Source of the DNA: Ichthyophis bannanicus
Taxonomy: Eukaryota > Chordata > Amphibia > Gymnophiona > Ichthyophiidae
Direction: 5' to 3'
Length of the DNA stretch: 64,000 nucleotides
NCBI GenBank assembly: GCA_033557465.1
Contig: CM066041.1
Span: forward strand, 154,417,532 to 154,481,531
The position numbers were made by a program, and so were the translations under genes. Of the stretch, positions 32,200 to 43,199 are shown in pieces; within the stretch, counting starts at the first letter, position 1; the number at the start of each line of letters is the position of its first letter. The notes beneath the pieces were generated by a model that made no database searches, was not told the origin of the DNA, and saw nothing but the letters and a program-made list of their open reading frames with translations.

Positions 32200-32880
32200 C
32201 TGAATTCCAGATAATGCTGAATTACCCCAGATGAAGAGAGGTTGGGGCATGTACCAGCGACCAGTGGACAGAGACATGACAAAAGGTAAGTACATAGGTA
32301 GAGTTTTGCAGAGTCTGAGTCCTACTGCAAAAAAAACCCCTGCTCCTATTCCAAACTCCAAGGCACCGACTTCCAATATAAAAGGCAGATGGAAGTTGGA
32401 ATGCTTTAAAACATGAGCCATTGAATAGGCAGTCCTGAAGTCCTGAAAAGTTTTAATTGTAACTGCTGACCAATGTTTGGGGTTGGCTCCTTTTCCAGGT
32501 GAGAGAAGTAATGGATATTGCAATAGTGGAGAATCCCTTAAACTGGTGCTAATAGTTTCAAAACCCAGGAAGCACTGAAATGCCTTAAGGCTTTGAGGAC
32601 AAGGACAAAATTTCAGTAGAACTGAATCCATTGCAAGTTCCATGGTAGAAAGTATATAGCCCAAAAAGGGCACTTTAGTGACCTTGAACAGACATTTCTC
32701 GAGTACGGCATAAAAATGGTTATCATGCAGAGCTTTCTTGACAATGCTACAGGTGTAGCACTGGATCCAAACAGCAGGCAAAGGCAGAGTCCAGGAACAG
32801 GCAGCACAACAGACTGTAGAACCAAATACAAACAGCACATGCAGAGACTGCCCAATGGGGTCCACTTGCTATGGGCCACT
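32200..32880 (-). pseudogene. Ty3/gypsy RT-RNase H fragment
   Basis: The minus strand contains HFYAVLEKCLFKVTKVPFLG (about 32723-32664), SLKAFQCFLGF (about 32600-32567), then GANPKHWSAVTIKTFQDFR (about 32490-32434) and LPFILEVGALEFGIGAGV (about 32388-32335). This is the RT thumb, connection and RNase H start of Ty3/gypsy LTR retrotransposons. The RNase H aspartate of the usual EVDAS is replaced (EVGAL). The catalytic YxDD part and flanking integrase are not recognisable, so it is a degenerate scrap. Confidence 0.75.
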
Positions 32881-33079
32881 GCAGGGTATATGGATGAGCC
32901 TTAAATGGTAGTCCATTGATATGCTGACACTTGTGTGGAAGTTGGGGCCCCTGACCCATATCGTTGTCAGCAGTGGTTAGGCATGGGCAACTCCTGGGAC
33001 AGAGGACACTAATCCTAGGCTGGGCATTCAATCCCACATTGAAAACATCAGCAATGGGAATGCTACAGAAAAGAGGCAA

Positions 33080-33870
33080 TCATTTTCCAAGTGGAGCCCC
33101 CAGCCTCAGCCTCTTCCTCCGGTGAAGTGTCATGCCAGCAGCCCTGACATGTATCAAAGCAAGTCACTATGGAGGAGATGGGGCGGTGTTCAGCAGCACT
33201 GTTGCAGTGGTTCAGAATGAGGGTTTAAGAGGCTGCTGCATTGCGTATCCCCCAATTATCAAGTGTTCTGCAGGACAGTGTTTAGTAGACAGGTGATCCC
33301 CAGTCTGTATAATCAGTTGTGTGCCCAGCAGTAGGCAGAACTGGCAAAGGCATTTCACTAATGATATCTGAAAGAATTCAGAACACTACATATACCTACA
33401 TCTTCCTGATTGGCGCACTAGTGGAAGCTTTTGAGACAGGAAAGTTTGTAGATATGGGGGGGGGGGGGGGGGGCGCAGCAGGAAGAGGTACCAGAGAACT
33501 TATGATAGCCATATATCTTAGCAGAAATAAGGGAAATACTGGCAATTAGACCAGAGACAAACCACAGTGTTTCCTGCATTTTGTTTGTAAGAGATGGTGG
33601 AATTAACATGGTTAATGCAGTAAAGGAGGGGGGATATTCATGGCTTTGGATGCTTTGCATACATTGTTGTCAGAGACTTTCTAGGCCTGAGGAGCAAGGG
33701 AAGCAGCAACCTTGTTTGGAAGCTACTGAACATACAGTGACAACAAGTAGCAAGGCAGTGTGAAGGGTGTCATGAACCGAGTGAGAATCAGGAAGCAGCA
33801 AGGGCATCTGCGTTCCAGCTCATTCAAGATGTTGGATCTTGATTGGAATTCCATTTATCTGTGCTGGAGA
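33080..33870. other. No recognised gene
   Basis: Only a homopolymer run of about 20 G (33456-33474) stands out. No repeat family or coding sequence could be supported. Confidence 0.4.
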
Positions 33871-33871
33871 G

Positions 33872-34170
33872 GTTAGTGAAACATAGAAACATGACGACAG
33901 AAAAAGACCACATGGCCTTTCTAGTCTGTCCTTCCATATCAACCACTACAACAGTCTCTTTTTTTCCTTTAGAGATCCTCTGTATTTGTCCCATGCTTCT
34001 TTGAATTCAAATACTGTCCTCATCTCTACCACTTCCACTGGGAGACTATTCCACGCATCTGACCACTTTTTCTGTAAAGAAAAATTTCCGCATATCATTC
34101 CGGAATCAGTGAAGCAACATTCAGCCTTCCATCAGATGTCATTGAAGACAAAGATCACTATTGAAAGTGC
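33872..34170 (-). mobile_element. CR1-like 3'-end fragment, minus
   Basis: It begins with gtgaaacatagaaacatgac, the complement of the CR1-type TTTCTATG tail. The minus strand encodes a WSDAWNSLPVEVVEM-like segment, matching the element at 56.1-56.8 kb. It is truncated near 34100-34170. Confidence 0.75.
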
Positions 34171-34199
34171 CCTGAGATGTTAGGACTGGACAAATATGA

Positions 34200-34977
34200 C
34201 TGAGGTCAGAGAAGTCCTACAGTCCTTCAAGTGTTTCAAAAGGGTTGCTGAGTCTTGTCATCCCAATAGTGAATGTTCTGCCATAACTCCATCAGTATTT
34301 CACAAATCTTATTTCTAATGCTGAAATTCATCCTAAAAAACTGTTCTCAGTGGTATCTCATCTATTACGGCCTGTCTCTGCCTCTCCTAGTATCTCACTG
34401 ACTGCAGCTTGCCAATTTTTTTTCAGACTAAAATCACCCAGCTACAACAGTTGTTTTCAACAGTAGATCCCTTTCAACCATCTGAGGCTGACTATTCTAC
34501 TCTCTTGGAAGAAGGCATCTCCCTTTCCCCTCAGACACATTCCTGGTCAAAATTCAATCTCACCACGCAGACTTCTCTCATTAAGATCGCCTCCACCTCA
34601 TCTAAGACTACTTGCTTATCTGACCCCATTCCATCCTCTTGGGTTACCGAGCCTGCCTTGGCCCTTCTTTCTCATGCACTCTCAAACTTCAATAATAGTC
34701 TGATCTCTGGAGTTTTCCCACACTGTTGGAAAACTGCTGCGGTACGGCCTCTTCTAAAGAACACAAAGCTTGATTCTTCCATCCCTAATCCATTTCCATC
34801 CAGTGTCCAATCTCACCTTTCTTTCAAAACTCTTGGAAAATTAGTATTCAATCAGCTGTCTGACCATCTTGCAAAGACTAATTTGCACCCTAAATCAGGC
34901 TTTTGGGTTGGGCACAGCACTAACACCATTACTCTTTCAGTTCTTAATAAGGTTAGGCACTCTCTGGATAGGGGTAC
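34200..34977 (+). mobile_element. L2-type LINE, part 1 of 3
   Basis: The plus-strand text contains FFQTKITQLQQLFST (about 34418), then SKTTCLSDPIPSSWV (about 34597-34641) and WKTAAVRPLLKNTKL (about 34728-34772), the region before and into the RT. It is cut at 34977 by a CR1 insertion and resumes at about 37996. Three pieces together give most of an L2-type ORF2 and its 3' end. Confidence 0.8.
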
Positions 34978-36094
34978 ATATGATATGCCATACTGGGTCA
35001 GACCAAGGTCCATCAGGCCCAGTATCCTGTTTCCAACAGTGGCCAATCTAGGTCATACGTACCTAGCAGTTTCCCCAAAAGACAGGTTCCACAATGCTTG
35101 TACTGGGTCAAGCATCAATATCCTGGGTCCCTTCTTAATAATGGTTTATGGACCTTTCCTCCAGGAACTTGTCCAAACCTTTTTTAAACCCAGCTACACT
35201 AACAGCCTTTACTACATCCTCCGGTAACAAATTCCAGAGTTTGATTACACGTTGAGTGAAAAAATATTTTCTTTTATTAGTCTTAAATAGTTTACCCTGC
35301 AGCTTCATTGCATGTCCCCTAGTCTTTCTATACTCGTATTCTGATAACATAAACAGTCTATTTACGTTTATCAGTTCCACTCCGTTCATTAATTTATAGA
35401 ATTCTATCATATCTCCCCTCAGCCGTCTCCTTTCCAGGTTAAAGAGCCCTATCCTTTTTAGTCTTTCTTCATAGGAGTATTCTTCCATCCCCTTTACCAT
35501 TTTGGTGGCTCTTCTCTGAACCTTTTCTAATAACGCTATATCCTTTTTAAGATACGGTGACCAGAGTTACACACAATATTCAAGGTGCGGTCTCACCATG
35601 GAACGATATAGAGGCTTTATAATATCTTTTGTTTTATTTACCATTCCTATCCTTATGATACCTAGCATTCTATTTGCTCTCTTGGCCGCCGCTGCACACC
35701 GGACCGAGGGTTTTAACATGTTATCCACAATGATGCCTAAATCTTTTTCCTGGGTGGTGGTTCCTAATGTGGATCCTTGCATCGTGTAACCATAGTTTGA
35801 GTTGTTCTTCCCTCGGTGCATAACTTTGCACTTGTCCACATTAAATTTCATCTGCCATTTTGATGCCCAGTCTTCCAATTTATTAAGATCCTCTTGCAAT
35901 TTTCCACAATCCTCTTGAGTTTTAACAACTTTAAATAGTTTTGTGTCATCTGCAAATTTGATAACCTCACCCGTTATTTCCTTTTCCAGGTCATTTATGA
36001 ATATGTCAAAAAGCAGCAGACCCAGCACAGATCCCTGGGGTACACCACTATTCACCTTTCTCCATTGAGAAAATTGGCCATTTAGCCCTACCCT
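34978..36094 (-). mobile_element. CR1 LINE in the L2, 3' part
   Basis: A minus-strand CR1 is inserted into the L2-type LINE. RT motifs are [20 protein letters not shown] (about 36051-35992) and an intact catalytic FADDTK (about 35955-35938). WASKWQMKFNVDKCKVMH (about 35867-35814) and the C-terminal RVIKLWNLLPEDVVKA (about 35254-35207) follow. It is itself interrupted by an ORF1-only L1-like element at 36111 and continues at 37884. Indels near 35570 and the cut make it inactive. Confidence 0.87.
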
Positions 36095-36110
36095 CTGCTT
36101 TCTATCTTTT
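36095..36110 (+). repeat. Target duplication, ORF1-only element copy 2, left
   Basis: The word ctgctttctatctttt is repeated exactly at 37884-37899. Confidence 0.9.
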
Positions 36111-36331
36111 TTTTTTAGATTCAACTTTTTATTTGGTTTCCAAATATTATCAAGTACAAATAATGGAACAAAAAACTATTAATATAGCTCAAAAGGGTCC
36201 AATATAAGGAAAAAGAAACAGAAAATATTATAGTCCACAAAAAGGGAGGAAGGCTTTTTCACATTAGTAACATAATAAATCTAGGAAATCACAAGGAGAA
36301 TAAACTCCATATCATAGCCAGTATGCTTCAA

Positions 36332-37418
36332 TCAATCCGCCCCCTGAACCACAGAATCTATGGTCTCCCTACTAGACAAAAATGCCTCCAGTTGAAGTGT
36401 GTCAAAAAATACGTATCTCACCCCCTGAAAGACTATCAAACATTTACACGGATATCTCAGAAAAAAAGAGGCGCCCAAGGCCAAGACATGAGGTTTAAAA
36501 GCCAAAAAGGCTTTCCTACGTGCCTGTGTAGTTCTGGGCACATCTGGGAACAATTGAATGGGGATCCACAAAAAGAAAAATTTATTTTCCTAAAATATTC
36601 TTTAAATACAGAGATTTTATCACTTTCTAAGACAAAAGTAACAAGCAATGTAGCACGAGACAGGATGTTGTCCTGGGTGTCCTCAAGGAACTCAGTCAAA
36701 TTAAGCCCCTGAGATACCTGCTGCTGAGAATCAGCAACAGATCATCCAGGAGAACTACCCCATCCTAACAGGTAATAAAGTTTTGAAAAAGATATATCAT
36801 CAGCATTAGGTAATTTTAACACTTCCCGTAAATATTTACGTAATAAAATCTCTGGAGATAGCAAATGGCACAAAGGAAAATTTAAAACCTAATATTCTTA
36901 GATTTTATCACATTCTCATACATTTCTAACTTACGATTTAACAATATATTATCCTTCACTACTGCGGACTGAGCTGTCTGTAGGGATTGACACAATGATT
37001 CACATTTAGGGACTTGATTACAAAGTAATTCCACCCGCTTTTCTACATGAGCCAGCCCTGCTACCACCCTCCAAACGTCAGCCAAGGAGACCTGGGAATC
37101 CAAAATCTCCTTAGCCTCAGCCTGAGGGGGAGTCCAAGAGACCGGTATCAATGGCCTCATCCCTGGAGCCAGAGTGTCCTGTTCCAACGGAGAACTACAT
37201 GCAGATTCGGCAGGAATGGCACCCTGGGGAGGAGGGGGCGGATTACGGTCAATGGAGCTCAAAGAGGCCCCCCCTGAACTGTCAAATGGGGACCCCACGG
37301 CTAAGGGTATGGCAGGCCCCAACAAAGGTAACAGATGACGATCCATGGGGCCACTCACCACAGGAGACAAAACTACTACTGCTGCTGATGTCACCACCTT
37401 CTTTTTCCGCTTCCGCAT
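36332..37418 (-). pseudogene. ORF1 of ORF1-only element (broken)
   Basis: The N-terminal part runs from MRKRKKKVV (37418) through a proline-rich leader to the start of a coiled coil (ending near 36885). The C-terminal part (36712-36332) holds FLEDTQDNILSRATLLVTFV and the shared PWAPLFFLRYPCKCLIVF block. The middle, including the expected RSRRNNLR-type motif, is missing or deleted between about 36880 and 36710. It cannot make a full ORF1 protein. Confidence 0.75.
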
Positions 37419-37582
37419 GGATATACACACACTGTACCCTTGTGCTCTTCCGCTGCTCTGATGGTGCTCCAAGGAGCTTACAAGGAGCTAGAAATGCCCC
37501 TTGTAGTACGCCCCTTTGATGTGCGCCACCCGCGTGTGCTACCCGCGCAGGAACAGGTAGAGGAAAATAAATTAGAGGTGTG

Positions 37583-37883
37583 AAAGCCCCCGAGAGCGTC
37601 GGGGCTGTCCTTCCTAGAGCCTGCCACTCCGATCACCTGCGGCTGGCTCAAAATGCTTCCTCCACCTCTCTGGCTCACCTGAAGCTGCTTTTAAAGCCCC
37701 CGAGGGCATCGGGGCCATCCTTCCGAGAGCCTGCCCCTCCGATCACCTGCGGCTGGCTCAAAATGCTTCCTCCACCTCTCTGGCTCACCTGAAGCTGCTT
37801 TTAAAGCCCCCGAGGGTGTCGGGGCCGTCCTTCCGAGAGCCTGCCGCTCCGATCACCTGCGGCTGGCTCAAAATGCTTCCTCC
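37583..37883 (-). repeat. Three 110-bp tandem units at element 5' end
   Basis: Units begin aaagcccccgagrg at 37583, 37693 and 37803, an exact period of 110 bp with few differences; the last is cut at the element boundary after about 81 bp. Each carries a GC-rich cggggcyrtccttc block and gatcacctgcggctggctca. The position at the 5' end of an L1-like element recalls the promoter monomers of mouse L1. Confidence 0.9.
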
Positions 37884-37995
37884 CTGCTTTCTATCTTTTA
37901 ACCAGTTCCTGATCCACAACAGTACACTGCCTCCTATCCCATGACTCTTTAGTTTTGCCAAAAGTCTCTGATGAGGGACCTTGTCAAAGGCTTTC
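37884..37995 (-). mobile_element. CR1 in the L2, 5' part
   Basis: This continues the CR1 interrupted at 36094. It covers the minus-strand text before the SGVPQG motif (AFDKVPHQRLLAKLKSHG-type region) and ends where L2 coding resumes at about 37996. Confidence 0.85.
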
Positions 37996-38888
37996 TATTT
38001 CACTCAATCTTTCCTGTGCCTTTAACCTGGTTAACCACTCTCTTCTTCTCTCACATCTTCATTCAGCTGGCTTCCGTGGTACGGTCTTACGGTGGTTCCA
38101 CTTTTCTCACTGATCGCTCCTACTTTGTCTTGTTCCAGGACTCTCGATCTACTCCCCTACCTCTCTCCTCTGGTGTCCTGCAGGGTTCTGTTCTGGCACC
38201 CATTCTTTTTAACATTTTTCTAGCCCCTCTCGCCATTATCATCCAGCAGCAGGGTGTCTCTGCATATTATGTGGATGACATCCATGCTGCTTTTTCATAC
38301 GGACCCTGTTCTCCCCCACCTGACAGTCAGTAACAGTTGTCTCTCTCTTGTTGCAGCATGGCTGCATGTCAACTGCCTAAAACTGAATCCATCCAAAACA
38401 TCTGCCTTATGGTTAACAGGTTCTTCCCTCACTTCATCACTTGACACTATCTATACCTCTTGTCTCTTCGTTGCGCTATCATGGGGTTATCTTAGACACA
38501 TCTCTCTCCTTCTGCAAGCATATTAGCATGGTTGTGAAATGTTCTTTTTACAACCTCCGCCAAATACTTTTCATCCGGTCATATCTCTTAGATTCTTTAT
38601 TCCTTACTCTGGTTATTTCATGTATGGATTACTGTAATGTTATTTATGCTGGTCTATTACAACATCAACTTAAAAGACTCCAATCAGTCCAAAATACTGC
38701 TATTCATCTTCTCCATCATGCCTCCAGATTTTACCACATCTCTCCCCCTTATTCATTAAATCACATTGGTTGTGATTTGCACACCGGATTCATTACAAGA
38801 TCCATACACACACACACACAACTCTTCACTGTACTACTACTGCATATCTGTCCTCCCTTCTTATTCCCATTGCTTCCACTCAGATTTA
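37996..38888 (+). mobile_element. L2-type LINE, part 2 of 3 (RT)
   Basis: It resumes inside the RT: TDRSYFVLFQDSRSTPLPLS (about 38108-38167), SGVLQGSVLAPILFNIFL (about 38168-38221) and catalytic YVDDIH in place of YADDI (about 38268-38285). After a stop at 38331 the degenerate text continues through the thumb region. It is cut at 38888 by the Tc1 element at a TA. Confidence 0.82.
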
Positions 38889-40617
38889 CAGTGCTGTGAA
38901 AACGTCTGGCATAGTTAGTGCTGAAATGGCAGTTTTAAGTTGTTTGGATCACAGGAACAAAATGTGTTACAATTTACAACCCCTTATGCATGCTATTTTC
39001 TTCCCTTTTGTCTTTTGTACAAATTTGACAAATTTGCCATGACTTGAGCATTCTTTTTTTGATTGTTTAATTCCCATGTTCATTTGGCTGTGAACCTGTG
39101 CACAAAGATGCAATGTGTGCTCAAAACTTTCTGTTCCATGTATGTTGGCAGTGTGTATGTTTTCTTCTTATTTTCATTAGGTAGCCCTGAAAAGGGCTGT
39201 TTTTTGTTGCCATTAGTACTTGATGGGCAAGCCCTTGCTGTCTCTCACCAGACGACATTTGTCTGGCATGGAAAGGACCAGTTTGATGAGGTGTTCTCAC
39301 ATTATGATGTGATTTCAGGCTGCAAACAGTAACTCAATCAGCTCTCGCTTGATTCGCAGCTGCTTCTTGGCGATCTCAACTGATATCTTGTATGAAAGAT
39401 TCTCAATCAGGTTGAAATCGGGTGATTGAGCTGGCCAGTCAATGGTCTGAACTCTATTTTCTTTCAGTCGGCAACATTTTTTGCTCTGTGGCAAGGTGCC
39501 TTGTCATCCTGGAAGAAATATCTGCAAGGAAACAGTTGCTCAGCTGATGACAGCATGCACTTCTGCAGAATTCCTATGTATTTCACTGCATTCACCATCC
39601 CTTCAATGATAGTCAGTGGTGTTGGAAGACTCCATATCATGCATCCCCAGATCATGACCTTGATTGGATGCTTCACAGAGATATTCAAGAACTCTGCTTT
39701 GTACTCTCCATTGGGAAACCTCCTCGCATAGGTTTTGCCCTGGTCACCCAGAATGCAAAACGTGCTGTAGTCGCTGAACAGAACTTTCTCCCAGTCAGCC
39801 TTGCTCCATTTTGAGAACTTGGATGCTCACTCAATGCATCTCTTCCTCTGTTCCACTGTTAGTAGTGGCTTCCCCCGTGCCTTACAACCCTTCAACCCGT
39901 ACTCCAAACATCTTCTCCTCACAGTGGAAGTGCAGACTGCAGTGGAACACTTCTCCTTCCATTCCCGCAGAAGATCAGGGGAGGTTAGCTTGCGGTTGCC
40001 AAGGGATGTCCTTATCAAGGCTTTGTTGTCCCTCTTGGTTGACTTTCTAGGCTGACCGCTTTGATGTCGGCCCTGCATATTTCCCATCTCCTTACGCTTC
40101 TACAGAATGTAGGTAACTGTGCTTTGATTACAGCAGACTTTGCTGCAATCTGTGGGCTGAAATACCTCTCCTTGTGCAAAACCACCTCCCGGACCCAGTC
40201 CTCCGTTGATACAAAATGCGACCTCTTCACTATTCCAGTACGTTGAGCATCAGATGCGATACACACCAGTTGACCTGCATTAAATTCAAACCCTGTGTGC
40301 CGCCAAAATACCATGCACTGATTGACTATCAAAAATGACTTTCTATTGGCTGAGGAAGCGCAGTATTCTGTTGGTTCATTTTGAATCTGCTTTGATACAG
40401 AATCCAGTTGATCATATTGGGACATCGTTTCCTCATGACAGCCATACCAAAGTTCACAGACAAGTAATTTTGCATGCAGAAATGGCCGCCAAATTAAATT
40501 TGCAACAAAACAGTTTATAATTACCCAGGATTCTGCCACAGAATTTGGAAAGATTGTCAAAATAAAGCTGAAAATAATTTAATCATGCAGCCTATGCAAG
40601 ACTTTTGCATACCACTG
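38889..40617 (-). mobile_element. Tc1-like transposon
   Basis: A 1,729-bp element sits between TA dinucleotides (38887-38888 and 40618-40619). The ends cagtgctgtgaaaacgtctg and the complement of gcaagacttttgcataccactg are imperfect terminal inverted repeats. It contains a broken transposase on the minus strand and is inserted in the C-terminal region of the L2-type LINE. Confidence 0.88.
39340..40450 (-). pseudogene. Tc1-family transposase (broken)
   Basis: This is a DDE cut-and-paste transposase. In minus-strand order: an N-terminal region with HKERYFSPQIAAKSAVIKAQ (about 40183-40124), a SPDLLREWKEKCSTAV segment (about 39980), and WEKVLFSDYSTFCI with the first catalytic aspartate (about 39790-39755). 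Then come KVMIWGCM (about 39660), the block YFFQDDKAPCHRAKN with the second aspartate (about 39515-39475), and a shifted frame with SPDFNLIENL holding the catalytic glutamate (about 39430-39400). The usual Glu after the first Asp is Tyr here. Frame changes near 40020, 39830 and 39450 inactivate it. Confidence 0.85.
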
Positions 40618-41020
40618 TAGTTCAATTTACGGACACTGATTACATCTACCCTTTCCTTCACAGGCGTGACTTGAAAGTACAAGACATGCAGTTTTTTACT
40701 TCTTGGGGCCTCATCTTTGGAATTCTCTCCCTACCGTCATCCATCTAGAGACCTCTTACTCCAAGTTTAAATCTGCTTTGACGATACACCTCTTTAGACT
40801 TGCCTTCCACCTACTCCCTTAGGTGCTCAGGGATTCTGCACGCTTCCTTCCCTGACCTGTTCTTTCCTACTTCTCCCTGCCTCTTCTGTCCCTCTTCTAT
40901 TATATTTTAAATGGAGTTCTTTTCCTTTTCCTTTTCAAATTGTTACTCATTGTAAACTGCTCTGTTGTGATGAAGGGTGGTATTATCAAGTTTTTAATAA
41001 ACCATAAAGATTGAGAGTTT
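40618..41020 (+). mobile_element. L2-type LINE, part 3 of 3 (3' end)
   Basis: This continues the C-terminal domain (a LWNSLPTVIHLETS-like phrase, about 40720-40760, then FKSALTIHLFRLAFH) and the 3' UTR. It ends with cattgtaaactgctctgttgtgatgaagg and ttaataaacc (about 40950-41010). The same terminal form recurs at 55.0-55.14 kb. Confidence 0.8.
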
Positions 41021-41177
41021 TCAGTAGCTACAGGGATTGACAAAAGAGGTTTTAGTGTTGGTGGACGTCTTGCATGATCAAGTAGAAAAAAGGTTGAAAC
41101 CCCTCATGAAGGAGGATACTTATGCATATGCTAGCTATCCCTGTGACCCACAGGTGAAAGGAACAAGCATAAGAAGA

Positions 41178-41305
41178 TAAGATATGCCATACTGGGTCAG
41201 ACCAAGGTCCATCAAACCCAGTATCTAGTACCCAGTGGCCAATCCAGGTCACAAGTACCTAGGAGTCTCCCCAAAAGACACAGGTTCCTCAATGCATCCT
41301 GGAGT
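41178..41305 (-). mobile_element. CR1 3'-end fragment, minus
   Basis: It opens gatatgccatactgggtcag, as in the CR1 copies at 23.0 and 35.0 kb, and carries about 120 bp of the 3' UTR. It is too short for coding. Confidence 0.8.
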
Positions 41306-41844
41306 GCAGCACACTGACTTACTAGAAGGAGAAGCTGGTGATTCAGATGGAGGAAAGGGTTTGCCAGAGGCAGAAGAGCAGAGGTGATGCAGGGAAAAGA
41401 GTAGGCAAACATTATTAGTAGCATGAGCAGTGCCTCCCCCTCCCCCCTTTATGCGCCAGTCCCCCATGAGCTCTAGCACAGGGCACTCTTTGGGACAGAA
41501 AACCTAGTTCCAGTGATAAGCAGCAGAGACTATTCCAGGGATTCATGTGACATGCTGTCTTGGCGAGCCCATCAATGCCATGGCGACAGACTCCTTGGAA
41601 TACCGGGCACACAGGTTGGCAGCCTGGCCAGATCTAGCTAAAGTTGCCCATCTTGTCCATCAACCGGGATGCCCAGTGAACATATATTCTCCATTGCAGG
41701 GGATTGTGGATCCACATTGTTCATGGCTAGCGCCAGAGTTGCTGGAAAAGCTAGAATTTCTAAAGACATGTTTCCCTGAATTTTCGTGTCACCAGGAGGA
41801 GGAATGACTGTAGAGATCCACTAAAGCCCAGTTGCCCACACTCT
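41306..41844. other. No recognised gene
   Basis: No family or coding sequence could be supported. Confidence 0.4.
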
Positions 41845-41945
41845 AAGAGGCATGTTTAGTAAGCTGGGCTAACGGTTAGCACACACTATTTGTAACTAGG
41901 TCCCATGTTATTCAATGTTAGCCCAGCTTAGTAAACATTCCCCTT
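41845..41945. mobile_element. Tiny MITE with 28-bp inverted ends
   Basis: The left end aagaggcatgtttagtaagc continues into tgggctaac; the right end is its near-perfect complement finishing gcttagtaaacattcccctt. Total length is about 100 bp with no coding. The outer word gaggcatgtttactaa also occurs inside the hAT-like copies (about 7888, 18640 complement, 50427) and as a complement at about 57031-57049. Confidence 0.75.
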
Positions 41946-42350
41946 TGCCTTCACTGTCTTGCTGTGCTTCTGCTAGTTTCCACTGCAGTCGCCATTGCCT
42001 GCTGACTAGTTTTCAGTTGGCATCTTTAGCCTCAAGTGTAAAAACTTAAAAAAAAGAAAAAAATACGTAAAAGGAATAAAACCTCATCTCTTTGCTGCCG
42101 CTTCCTGTGCCACTGCCTACTCTGTTGGCGCCCATCCCGTTCTCGTGATCACTTGCTCTGTTGTAGCTAGTTGCCACCTATTTTTGCTGCCTGACCAGCT
42201 GCTCTGTAGTTTTCATTGAGTATCTTTAGCCCAACATGCAAAATCTACATAAAAATAAATACATAAACAAAGGAAAGCCTCTTGCCTCTCTTCTGCTGCT
42301 GCTGCCTGTGTCACTGATCCCACCTGCATCACAGCATACTCTCTTGCACT
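41946..42350 (+). repeat. Degenerate 200-bp tandem duplication
   Basis: The block with ttttcagttggcatctttagcc (42011) recurs as ttttcattgagtatctttagcc (42211), an offset of 200 bp. Flanking text (an A-rich stretch, then a ctgccgcttcctgtgycactg block) recurs too. It is old, with many differences. Confidence 0.65.
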
Positions 42351-42583
42351 GGTCAGATGGTGATTCCCAGTACTGGTGTAGTTTTCCCCCATTCCTAGAA
42401 CATTGGTTTTTCTTGTGCTTTGAAAATGCCTTATGAATAGATATCAGTTTTTTTGTTTTAATTTGTATATCCAATTCAAATTAAGTTCTCAATAAGGAAC
42501 ACAGTCATTTGTAGGTGAATAGCACACATGCATTTAGCAATGCTGTAGGAAAACAAAACAAAACAAAACACAGCCCAAATTTC
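42351..42583. other. No recognised gene
   Basis: This stretch has AT-rich text with an aaaac microsatellite (42549-42570). A loose resemblance to 44380-44450 (cattggtttttcttgtgcttt against tattagttttcctggtacttt) suggests an old dispersed repeat. Confidence 0.4.
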
Positions 42584-42975
42584 TCAGTAGTCTGCTATTT
42601 GAGTTATGTCCAAAACCACAGTTTTAGGTAATCTTTTTCCATTAATACAAAAACAGAAATAGATTGCATAAGAGAGGATTCTCATATTCTTTTCCATACA
42701 TACTAAGAAGAAACCCAAGGTACCGATGAAGAAACAACACTGTAAAAACCCCACGAATCCTACCTGACAGAAACCTAATAAGATGGGAAGCCTCATAAAA
42801 ATATACTTCACAGTATTATACTTTACCACACATTTACAAGGAAAATTGAGCCAAAATAAAGCTCCCAGCTGCAACACCCTAAGGCGTAATAAGAGAACAC
42901 GTCCTTCTTTTCTTGGTAGCTTTAGAAACATCCAGTTACATTCAAACGTTCATGTCATAAAACAAAGAGCCCTTA
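42584..42975 (-). pseudogene. ORF1 C-terminus of ORF1-only element (copy 3)
   Basis: The minus strand carries RVLQLGALFWLNFPCKCVV (about 42875-42819), matching the LQLGGLFFLKHPCKCLV block at 22.5 kb and the PLFFLRYPCKCLIVF block at 36.46 kb. Only the C-terminal part is visible, and no ends or duplications were found. Confidence 0.65.
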
Positions 42976-43199
42976 TTTTGAAAATGACATCTTAGCATGA
43001 AATCTCAATTTGCATCCCCCACTGGATTTACAATACGTTTAGCAGGAGCCTGCTTAGATTTTATGCAATGCAATTTGAGTCAATGCTGACTTCTGGCAAC
43101 ATCTCTAAACGTCTAGTAGGGTCTAAAAAGCTCATAGATTCTTAAGTATCCAATGATTGCCCCTCCCTCTCATCTTTCTTTTTAAAGGATGGAGGGGGG

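Larger units (their letters stand above)
36111..37883 (-). mobile_element. ORF1-only L1-like element (copy 2)
   Basis: A minus-strand insertion carries a T-run (36111-36116, the poly(A) complement) at its 3' end and exact 16-bp duplications. It has a broken ORF1 and, at its 5' end, three 110-bp tandem units. No ORF2 is present. It is the same family as 21271-22933. Confidence 0.85.

Noticed and set aside
38809..38822. (ac)n repeat as a regulatory site
   Set aside because: Short simple repeat inside the L2 coding remnant; nothing supports a function.
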